Source: an uncultured Acidobacteriota bacterium (GTDB lineage: Bacteria > Acidobacteriota > JAAYUB01). Taken from it: a DNA stretch of 15,918 nt. Location of the stretch: the NCBI GenBank assembly GCA_937925645.1, contig CALAMB010000073.1, forward strand, positions 1-15,918, read 5' to 3'. The translations under genes were made by a program, and so were the position numbers. Positions 5,814 to 12,832 of this stretch are shown in pieces. The notes beneath the pieces were generated by a model. That model had not been told where the DNA came from, searched no databases, and was given only the letters and a program-made list of their open reading frames with translations. How positions within the stretch are numbered: position 1 is the stretch's first letter; each line of letters begins with the position of its first letter.

Positions 5814-7135
5814 TGCCGGACGCGTCCACTGAAGCTGCGCCCCGTGTTGAAACGGCCGCCGAAACGGCCATTCCGGTGGCTCTGGGCGTCATCGCCCTGC
5901 TGGCCGGCACCATCTTCTTGTGGCAATACGGCGAGAAGGTCAACCTGTCCGCGTCGGTCAGTCTGCTGGATGTGCTGACCGGGGCCATCCTGCTCACGCT
6001 GGTGGGCCTGCTCGTCACGCAACGGCGGATCCGCTTCGCTCCGTACCAGGTGGCGTTCGGGCTGTTTCTGGCGGGGACGCTGCCGGCGGTGTTTCGGACA
6101 GAGCCGCCGCTGATGGCGCTGTCGCCCTTCGGCAAGTACGCGCTGTTTTTGCTCCTGTCGCTGGCGGCGGCATCGGCGGTCGGCTCTGTCGGCGACGTCG
6201 TCATGTCCTGCCGCCTGCTCTTTCTGTCATCCCTCGTGCCGGTGGCGTACGCGATGTACGAGCTGCTCCTGGGGCAGGGCGTCATCCAGCAGGGTTACCA
6301 CATGCCCACGGGGGGGTATCACCATCCGGGCATCTTCGCCTATTCCCTCCTGTTCCTGGTGCCCGTCTGCCTGTTCCTGATGGATACGGAGTTCGCCGCG
6401 CGGGAACAGTGGGTGTGGGCGGTCGTGTTCCTGGCGCTGGCGATCCTGATCATTCTGACCTTCCGCCGGAACGTCTGGGTCGGCCTGCTGTTCGTGCTGG
6501 TGGGCCGAAACGCGCTGAAAAAGAAGTGGCTGACCCTGATGGCCATTCCCGCCGTGCTGCTGGCGCTCGTCGTGGCCAGCCCGGCGTTCCGGACCCGGCT
6601 GGGAGACTTCTTCAACCTGGGGGAGAAGGTGCTCGCCGGCGAATCCATCCTGGTGCCGGCGAATGACCCGCTGTTTTCCGGCCGCTTCGGCGTGATCCGC
6701 GCCAACCTGGTGGAGTTCCGGGACGCGCCGACCGCCGTGAAAATCCTGGGCGGCGGGTTCGAACGGACCGTCATCAACTCGGCGCGGCACGGCATCACCA
6801 TCGGCGGGCACAACATCTACCTGATCCTGCTCATCGATTGCGGACTGCTGGGGCTGTCGCTGTACGCGCTGGCGCACGCGCTGATGGCCGCGCTGGCCAT
6901 CCGCCTGTATTTGAGCCCCGTGCATTTCATCCACGCCTTCGGCACGATGTCGCTGATCCTGATCGGCCTGTTTTTGCTGGTTGGCTTGGGCACCCATATC
7001 TCATATAATCTGATCCCCGGTGTTTTCATCTACGGCATTGTCGGGGGCTTGATGGTGGCGATGTGGGGAGTGGACGCCAAGCTCAGGCTGGCCCGTTGGC
7101 AACTATGCTTGAAAAATCACGCGAAGCACTCATAA
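5813..7135 (+). CDS. O-antigen ligase/polymerase family protein (Wzy-like)
   Basis: The protein is 440 residues from the chosen ATG, an integral membrane protein with about ten to twelve hydrophobic helices (for example 20-38, 50-68, 78-94, 108-124, 134-152, 174-190, 200-216, 221-232, 239-256, 334-366, 375-395 and 402-418). Residues 257-333 form the large periplasmic loop typical of the family, ending in GHNIYLILLIDCGLLGL (332-348), the signature of the O-antigen ligase/Wzy_C domain. TFRRNVWVGL (216-225) carries the conserved arginines seen before a helix in many members. With a flippase directly upstream, a polymerase of lipid-linked repeat units is more likely than a lipid A-core ligase, but sequence alone does not separate them. 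The next gene begins 31 bp before its stop. Confidence 0.88.
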   Translation: MPDASTEAAPRVETAAETAIPVALGVIALLAGTIFLWQYGEKVNLSASVSLLDVLTGAILLTLVGLLVTQRRIRFAPYQVAFGLFLAGTLPAVFRTEPPLMALSPFGKYALFLLLSLAAASAVGSVGDVVMSCRLLFLSSLVPVAYAMYELLLGQGVIQQGYHMPTGGYHHPGIFAYSLLFLVPVCLFLMDTEFAAREQWVWAVVFLALAILIILTFRRNVWVGLLFVLVGRNALKKKWLTLMAIPAVLLALVVASPAFRTRLGDFFNLGEKVLAGESILVPANDPLFSGRFGVIRANLVEFRDAPTAVKILGGGFERTVINSARHGITIGGHNIYLILLIDCGLLGLSLYALAHALMAALAIRLYLSPVHFIHAFGTMSLILIGLFLLVGLGTHISYNLIPGVFIYGIVGGLMVAMWGVDAKLRLARWQLCLKNHAKHS

Positions 7136-7956
7136 ATGACGTCAATTATCGCGCGTTCGACTCGCTCTACCGGCAGGGCGTGCTCAAGCAGCGTTTCTCC
7201 CATCTGGCGCAGTCGAAGCACCGCACCCTGCGGTTCGGCCTGCGCCGGTGCGGGATCTCCCCCAGGGGATGGCATATCCTGGACATCGGGTTCGGCACCG
7301 CCCAGACCCTGCTGTCGTTCCCGCCGGACAACCGCGTCGCGGGAATGGAACTGTCGGACGAAAGCCTGCGGCTGGCCCGAAGCCGGGCCGGCCGGAAGGG
7401 TTTCCGGGATGCCGACTTCCGCCGTCCCGGACCGGGCAACGCCGTCCCCTTCGCTGACGCCGACTTCGACCTGGTGATCTGCTCCCACCTGCTGGAGCAT
7501 CTGCCGGATGATCGGAGCATGCTGCGTGAGATCGGCCGCCTCCTGGCCCCCGGTGGTTTCGGGGCCATTCTGATACCCCTGGATCAAAACGTGGACGGGG
7601 TGCTGCCCCGGGAGGCCGTTGAACTGGATGATCTCGCGAGCCTGGAGCGGACCGGGCAGTATCATGTGCGCCGGTACAACGACGACACGTTTCGCTCGAT
7701 CCTGGCCGAGCAGGGGCTGGCGATCCGCTTCGCCTATCTGAACGAGTACGTGTGGGATCTGGTCAAGGGCTTCTTCCGCCGGCGCCTCCATCGGCGCATC
7801 CCGCTGCTGGGCCCGGCGTGTTCGGCCGGGTTCAATATCGGTCTGTCCGTAGCGCCCCACGCGTGCGTCCGTGGCCTCGACCGGCTCTGCAAGCTGGCGG
7901 GACGGCGGCCGCGGCAGGGGTTGTACATCGTCCAGCGGGTGGCGGCCGATGGCTAG
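7105..7956 (+). CDS. SAM-dependent class I methyltransferase
   Basis: The protein is 283 residues from the ATG at 7105. SAM-binding motif I is LDIGFGTAQT (59-68), the acidic ribose-contacting residue is E82 in GMELSD (80-85), and a Methyltransf_11-type motif follows: FDLVICSHLLEHLPDD (121-136) and LLAPGGFGAILIPL (146-159). The C-terminal 70 residues include a basic, moderately hydrophobic part (KGFFRRRLHRR, 221-231) that may contact membrane-bound substrate. The frame extends back to 7063, but the first 14 residues would be encoded inside the polymerase gene and look unconserved (QAQAGPLAT), so 7105 is preferred; it lacks a good Shine-Dalgarno, so translational coupling is likely. In this operon it probably methylates a sugar of the repeat unit, but the target is not shown. 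Confidence 0.88.
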   Translation: MLEKSREALINDVNYRAFDSLYRQGVLKQRFSHLAQSKHRTLRFGLRRCGISPRGWHILDIGFGTAQTLLSFPPDNRVAGMELSDESLRLARSRAGRKGFRDADFRRPGPGNAVPFADADFDLVICSHLLEHLPDDRSMLREIGRLLAPGGFGAILIPLDQNVDGVLPREAVELDDLASLERTGQYHVRRYNDDTFRSILAEQGLAIRFAYLNEYVWDLVKGFFRRRLHRRIPLLGPACSAGFNIGLSVAPHACVRGLDRLCKLAGRRPRQGLYIVQRVAADG

Positions 7957-9436
7957 CCTGCGGCACAAGCCCCGCACGATCCTGCTGGGATTGGACGGAG
8001 CGACCTTCCGATTCATCGACCCCCTCCTGGCCGAAGGGCGCCTGCCCACGTTCGGCCGCCTGAAAGCCGACGGCCGGTGGGGATGCCTGCAGTCCACCCT
8101 GCCGCCCTACACGCCCCAGGCCTGGACCTCGATCTCCACCGGGGTGAATCCAGGCAAGCACGGGATCTTCGGCTTCTTTCACCACCCCCCGGCTACCGAC
8201 AAGTACGAGTTCTTCACGTCGCGGAGCGTCAAGGCGCCCAAAATCTGGAACATCATGGACACGCTGGGCGCCCGGTCCCTGGTGCTGAACGTCCCCATGA
8301 CCTATCCGCCCGAGCGGCTCAACGGCGCCATGATCACGGGGATGATGACGCCCGATCGCGACGCCGTCTTCACTTTCCCTCCGAACCTGAAACAGTGGCT
8401 GCTGGAGAAATTTCCCGATTACGTCATCGACCTGGCCGTGGACAACCGGGATCAGAAGCTGTCCGTGCTGGACGAGCTGGAGTTCATGACCCGCCGGCGC
8501 GAGGCGGTCCTGTACGCGCTGATGGAGCGCCAGCAGCCGGACTTCGTCTACGTGGTCTTCGTGGTCCTGGACCGGATCCACCACCTGTTCGGCAAGTACC
8601 TGGATCCCGCGTATCGGGACGCGTTCCGCGACGGCGAGATCCGGCGCCGGCTGGTGGGGATCTACGAGGCCGTCGACGGGATGCTGGGCCGTCTGCTGGA
8701 CGCCGCCGCCGGCGCCACTGACGTCGTCATCGTGTCCGACCACGGCTTCGGCGGGGAACGGGGCATCTTCTACACCAACGAATTCCTGCGCCGGGCGGGT
8801 TTCCTCCGGCTGAAGGAGGACGTCGGCCGGCGGGCCGTGGGCCGCACGGCGGCGGCGGCCCGGTTGCGGTTCGTCCAACGGCTCATTCCGCGGCGCTGGG
8901 TGGGGCGGCTCAAGCAGTACACCGCTTCGGCCGTCGACCGCGCCCACTCGACGGCCTGGGCGGCCCCCATCCCCCAGCAGGGCATCATCGTCAACACGTC
9001 CGGCTATGCCGACGAGGCCGGGCGGCGGCAGATCGTCACGGACATCATCCGTCACCTGGAACAGGTGCGGTGCCCGGATGACCCGCTCACCCGCGTCACC
9101 CGCATCTGCCGGCGGGAGGAGCTGTATCACGGGCCCTTCCTCCATCACATCCCGGACATCCTGTTCGCGGTCCGGGATTTCGAGTACGACGCCAGCAACA
9201 ACGTGGTCGGGCAGACGCTGTGCGACGACCGCTCCCGCAATCCCCGCGGCAAGCACATGCCCGACGGCGTGTTTCTGGCGATCGGGCCGCGGATTGAGGG
9301 CCGGGGTCTCTGCGGGGACGTGCGCCTGGAGCAGGTGGCTCCGTCCATCCTGGCGACGTACGGCTACACGTCCGAGCGGTTTGACGGGCCCCCCCTCCCG
9401 TTCTTCGACGCGGGCGTTCCGGCGAGGGCGGAATGA
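7949..9436 (+). CDS. Alkaline phosphatase superfamily phosphodiesterase (NPP-like)
   Basis: The protein is 495 residues starting at ATGGCTAG, where it overlaps the methyltransferase by 8 bp. It matches the type I phosphodiesterase/nucleotide pyrophosphatase fold with the two-metal site intact: D16 in LLGLDGAT, nucleophile T55 in YTPQAWTSISTG with NPGKHGI after it, D208 and H212 in LDRIHHLFG, D264 and H265 in VSDHGFGG, and H436 in PRGKHMPDG. There is no signal peptide or membrane helix, so it appears cytoplasmic, unlike most phosphatases of the superfamily. Relatives in polysaccharide operons are often annotated only as alkaline phosphatase family proteins. Plausible roles are hydrolysis of a nucleotide-sugar or lipid-pyrophosphate intermediate, or handling a phosphate substituent. 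The next gene overlaps it by 4 bp (ATGA). Confidence 0.92.
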   Translation: MASLRHKPRTILLGLDGATFRFIDPLLAEGRLPTFGRLKADGRWGCLQSTLPPYTPQAWTSISTGVNPGKHGIFGFFHHPPATDKYEFFTSRSVKAPKIWNIMDTLGARSLVLNVPMTYPPERLNGAMITGMMTPDRDAVFTFPPNLKQWLLEKFPDYVIDLAVDNRDQKLSVLDELEFMTRRREAVLYALMERQQPDFVYVVFVVLDRIHHLFGKYLDPAYRDAFRDGEIRRRLVGIYEAVDGMLGRLLDAAAGATDVVIVSDHGFGGERGIFYTNEFLRRAGFLRLKEDVGRRAVGRTAAAARLRFVQRLIPRRWVGRLKQYTASAVDRAHSTAWAAPIPQQGIIVNTSGYADEAGRRQIVTDIIRHLEQVRCPDDPLTRVTRICRREELYHGPFLHHIPDILFAVRDFEYDASNNVVGQTLCDDRSRNPRGKHMPDGVFLAIGPRIEGRGLCGDVRLEQVAPSILATYGYTSERFDGPPLPFFDAGVPARAE

Positions 9437-10659
9437 TCCGATTGGGACTGGTGCACACCACGGATTTCCGCGAGTTACCCGTCGGCGGGACGCTGACGTC
9501 CCTGCGGCGCTTCCTGGCGCATCACGACCGGCAGGCCTTTCGGACCGATCTCATCGGGTTCGATTTCAACCGGGCGCCGGCGGATGACGTGGTGACCGTC
9601 AGCGACCGGACCTTTCGGTTCGTCTCCTGCGGCCGGATCCGGCTCGTCGACGGACGGCGGCCGGTCGTGCCTGTCCGCCTGCGGTCGTTGCTGGCCGGCT
9701 GGTTCCGGCGGGGGCGGTTCCGGGCGGGCGGATATGACGTGCTCCTCGTGCACAACGTGGACATCCTGTTCAGTCTGGCGGGCGGCGTGGACTGTCCCAT
9801 CGTGCTGCAGGCGCACGGCGTTCTGGAAAACGCCGCCCGGTTCTCCCGCTACCGCTTCGCCCGGCTCCGGCTCTTCCAGGCGCTGTACCGGCGCATGGTC
9901 GGCCGGGTCCTGCGCCGGTGCGCGTTCATCGTCTCGGTGAACGAGGAGGGACGGGCGTTCTACCTGGAGCGGTATCCGTTCCTGGCGGACCGGCTGGCGG
10001 TCGTGCCGTCCATGGTGGACCTGGACCTGTTCCGGCCCGATCCGGACGGCCGCCACCGGACGCGGGCGACGCTGTCGATCGGCGACATCGATCCGGTCCT
10101 GCTGTTCGTCGGCCGGCTGTCCGAGGGGAAGAACCTCGGTTTCCTGATCCGCGTGGCGCGCCGGTTGGCCGACCGCCGGCCGAACCTGCATCTGCTCCTG
10201 TGCGGCGACGGCGAGTGCCGGCCGGCCCTGCAGGCGCAGGCCCGCGACGCGGGGCTTGAGACGGTGGTCCGATTCATGGGCCGGCTGCCCAACGAGCGCC
10301 TGCCGGAGGTGGCGGCCGCCGCCGATGTCTTCGTGCTGCCGTCCCTCGCGGAAGGATTGTCCGTCGCCCTGCTCGAGGCGCTCGCCTGCGGCGTGCCGGC
10401 CGTCTGCTCGAACGTGGGCGACCTGGCGCAGGTGGTCGCCAGCGGGGAGAACGGCTATGTCATCCAGGACTACGACGTGGACGCGTACGCCGGCCGCATC
10501 GAGGACGTCCTGCGGGACCACGCCCGGTTCTCGCGGCAGGCCCGGGAGTCGGTGCGCCGGTACGATGCGGGCGCCATCACCCGGCAGTTCGAGGAGATCC
10601 TGAAGCGCGTCGCCCGGCAATCCGGACGTCCGCCCGATGCGGACGGGCCACACAGGTGA
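9433..10659 (+). CDS. GT4-family glycosyltransferase
   Basis: The 408-residue protein is a GT-B-fold glycosyltransferase. The N-terminal acceptor domain has GGTLTSLRRFL (19-29) and an HNVDILFSL segment (107-115). The donor domain shows VVPSMVDLDLFRP (190-202), FVGRLSEGKN (225-234), LLLCGDGECR (254-263), FMGRLPNERLPE (281-292), and the EX7E motif EGLSVALLE (E307 and E315) followed by ACGVPAVCSNVGD (318-330). Its length is typical. It probably acts at the cytoplasmic face on the lipid-linked oligosaccharide. Its ATG lies in the ATGA overlap with the phosphodiesterase gene. Donor sugar and linkage cannot be predicted; the tail after about 390 is low-complexity and basic. Confidence 0.94.
   Translation: MIRLGLVHTTDFRELPVGGTLTSLRRFLAHHDRQAFRTDLIGFDFNRAPADDVVTVSDRTFRFVSCGRIRLVDGRRPVVPVRLRSLLAGWFRRGRFRAGGYDVLLVHNVDILFSLAGGVDCPIVLQAHGVLENAARFSRYRFARLRLFQALYRRMVGRVLRRCAFIVSVNEEGRAFYLERYPFLADRLAVVPSMVDLDLFRPDPDGRHRTRATLSIGDIDPVLLFVGRLSEGKNLGFLIRVARRLADRRPNLHLLLCGDGECRPALQAQARDAGLETVVRFMGRLPNERLPEVAAAADVFVLPSLAEGLSVALLEALACGVPAVCSNVGDLAQVVASGENGYVIQDYDVDAYAGRIEDVLRDHARFSRQARESVRRYDAGAITRQFEEILKRVARQSGRPPDADGPHR
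10654..10659 (+). promoter_or_regulatory. Ribosome binding site overlapping the previous stop
   Basis: AGGTGA ends in the stop codon TGA of the glycosyltransferase gene and sits seven bases before the ATG at 10667. The frame is open back to an ATG at 10637, but that start would add ten unconserved residues, so this site favours 10667. Confidence 0.65.
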
Positions 10660-10666
10660 AAGCGGC

Positions 10667-12832
10667 ATGAAACAACTGGTCACCATTTACACCAACGGCG
10701 AACTGCGGCTGGAGGAAGTGCCGGTGCCCCGCGCCGGCAGGGGATTCGTAGTCGTGCGGAACGCCTGTTCGGTGGTGTCGGCGGGAACGGAGCTGATGAA
10801 GGTGCGCGACGCGGGGCGGACGCTGATCGGCAAAGCCCTGGAGCGGCCGGAGCAGGTTCGCAAGGTCGTGGAGACGGCCCGGCAGATGGGCGTCAAGGCG
10901 GCCTACGACAAGGCGGCCAACCGCCTGGCGGAATACACGCCGCTCGGTTACAGTTGCTGCGGCGTGGTGGTGGAGGCGGGCGAGGGCGCCGGCTGGCGGG
11001 AGGGCGACTGGGTGGCGTGCGGCGGGGCTGAATTCGCCCACCACGCCGAGTACGTCCGGGTGCCCAAAAACCTGTGCGTCGCCCTGCCGGCCGGGGTCAG
11101 TCCCGAGGAGGGCGCCTTCGCCACCATCGGCGCCATCGCCATGCAGGCGCTCCGCCAGGCGGGCGTCGCCCTGGGCGAGACGGTGGCGGTCATCGGACTG
11201 GGCCTGCTGGGCCAGATCGCCGTGCAGCTCCTGCACGCGGCCGGCTGCCGCGTGATCGGCATCGACATCGACGAACGGCGCATCGAGCGGGCGCGGTCAT
11301 TCGGGATCCTGGCCGGCTTCCACCCCGACGCGGACGACGTCGCCGGCCAGGTCCGGCGCGTCACCGGCGGCGTCGGCGCCGACGCGACGCTCATCACGGC
11401 CGGCGGCAAGAGCAACCGGCCCGTCGAATTGGCGGCCGAAATCGCGCGCGACCGCGGCCGGGTGGTGGACGTGGGGATCATCTCCCTGAACGTCCCCTGG
11501 AAGCCGTACTACGAGAAGGAGCTCTCCCTCGTCATGTCCCGCTCCTACGGCCCGGGCCGGTATGACGCGGAGTATGAGCTCAAAGGCGCGGACTACCCGG
11601 TGGGGTACGTCCGCTGGACGGAGGGCCGGAACATGGCGGCGTTCCTCGACCTGTTGCAGGCGCGCCGGATCCGGATGGAGCCGCTCGTCACTCACCGCTT
11701 CGAATTCGACTGCAGCGCCGAAGCCCTCCGCCGGATGAGCGAGAATCGCGAGGGGGAGGACTACGTGGGCGTCGTGTTCACGTACCCGGCGGCCCCGGCG
11801 CCGCCGGCGGCGGATCCCTTCACGGTCCGCCTGCGGCCGATCAAGCGGGGGGCGGTGAACGTCGGCGTCATCGGGGCCGGCAACTTCATGAAGACGATGA
11901 TCCTCCCCCACCTGGCGCGGGACCGCCGCGCCGCCCTGGTCGGCATCGCCACCACGCGCGGCGTCTCGTCGCGCAACACCGCCGCGCGGTTCGGGTTCGC
12001 GTACTGCGCCACCGATTCCGAGCGGATCCTCGGCGACGAGACCATCGACACGGTGTTCATTGGCACCCGTCATGACGCGCACGCCCGGTTGACGCTGGCC
12101 GCGCTGCAGGCGGGGAAAAACGTGTTCGTCGAGAAGCCGCTGGCCATGAACCGCGGGGAGCTGGACGCGTTCCGGACGTTTTACCGGGACCATCCCGCCG
12201 CGCCCCGCCTGATGGTGGGCTACAACCGGCGGTTTGCTCCGGCGGCGCGGCAGGCGAAGGCGTTCATCGGTTCGCGGACCGGCCCGCTGCTCCTCCACTA
12301 CCGGATCAACGCCGGGTCGCTGGAGCCGGGCTCCTGGTATCTCGATCCGGAGGAGGGGGGCGGTCGCATCGTTGGCGAGGTCTGCCATTTCGTGGACCTG
12401 CTTCAGTACCTCACGGATTCCACGGTGGTCGATGTGGCCGCTGCCGCCCCGGGAACCGGCCCCGGTACGGCCGCCGTTCCGAACGAAAACCTGGCGGCCA
12501 CGCTGCGTTTCGCCGACGGCTCGGTGGGGACGATTCTCTACACGGACCTGGGGCACAATCGGTTCCCCAAGGAGCGCCTGGAAGTCTTCGCCGGGGGCAA
12601 GGTCGTCGTGCTGGATAACTTCAATTCCCTGGAGCTGTACGGACGGCGCGGCAGGCGGCAGGTGAATTGCCGTCATGACAAGGGGCACCGCGACGAGGTG
12701 GCGGCGTTCCTGGCGGCGGTCGCCGACGGGTCCGAATCGCCCATCGATGTGCCCGGCTTGCAGCACACGTCGGAGGTGGTGTTCCGGATCATCGAGGCGT
12801 GCCGCGCTGCGCCGCGGGACAGCGGGTCATGA
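10667..12832 (+). CDS. Two-domain oxidoreductase: MDR dehydrogenase fused to Gfo/Idh/MocA
   Basis: The protein is 721 residues. Residues 1 to about 375 are a medium-chain dehydrogenase/reductase domain with the Rossmann motif VIGLGLLGQIA (175-185) and D200 for cofactor choice. The usual zinc-binding GxCGSD and GHE motifs are replaced by SAGTE and LGYSCCG, so this half is probably zinc-free. After a Pro/Ala-rich linker (375-385), residues 397-721 form a Gfo/Idh/MocA NAD(P)-dependent sugar oxidoreductase: VGVIGAGNFMK (399-409), FIGTRHDAHA (464-473), VFVEKPLAMN (487-496) and a GEVCHFVDLL motif after GGGRIV. The fused pair is a recognised arrangement in exopolysaccharide clusters, usually beside a heparinase-type gene, as here. 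It likely oxidises or epimerises a sugar nucleotide or sugar; the substrate is unknown. It overlaps the next gene by 4 bp. Confidence 0.9.
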   Translation: MKQLVTIYTNGELRLEEVPVPRAGRGFVVVRNACSVVSAGTELMKVRDAGRTLIGKALERPEQVRKVVETARQMGVKAAYDKAANRLAEYTPLGYSCCGVVVEAGEGAGWREGDWVACGGAEFAHHAEYVRVPKNLCVALPAGVSPEEGAFATIGAIAMQALRQAGVALGETVAVIGLGLLGQIAVQLLHAAGCRVIGIDIDERRIERARSFGILAGFHPDADDVAGQVRRVTGGVGADATLITAGGKSNRPVELAAEIARDRGRVVDVGIISLNVPWKPYYEKELSLVMSRSYGPGRYDAEYELKGADYPVGYVRWTEGRNMAAFLDLLQARRIRMEPLVTHRFEFDCSAEALRRMSENREGEDYVGVVFTYPAAPAPPAADPFTVRLRPIKRGAVNVGVIGAGNFMKTMILPHLARDRRAALVGIATTRGVSSRNTAARFGFAYCATDSERILGDETIDTVFIGTRHDAHARLTLAALQAGKNVFVEKPLAMNRGELDAFRTFYRDHPAAPRLMVGYNRRFAPAARQAKAFIGSRTGPLLLHYRINAGSLEPGSWYLDPEEGGGRIVGEVCHFVDLLQYLTDSTVVDVAAAAPGTGPGTAAVPNENLAATLRFADGSVGTILYTDLGHNRFPKERLEVFAGGKVVVLDNFNSLELYGRRGRRQVNCRHDKGHRDEVAAFLAAVADGSESPIDVPGLQHTSEVVFRIIEACRAAPRDSGS

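Noticed and set aside
7832..9256. A 474-codon minus-strand open frame opposite the phosphodiesterase
   Set aside because: The opposite strand carries all catalytic residues of the alkaline phosphatase superfamily; this frame is a compositional shadow.
11297..12766. A 489-codon minus-strand open frame opposite the two-domain oxidoreductase
   Set aside because: It overlaps a well-supported gene throughout and its translation has biased composition without motifs.
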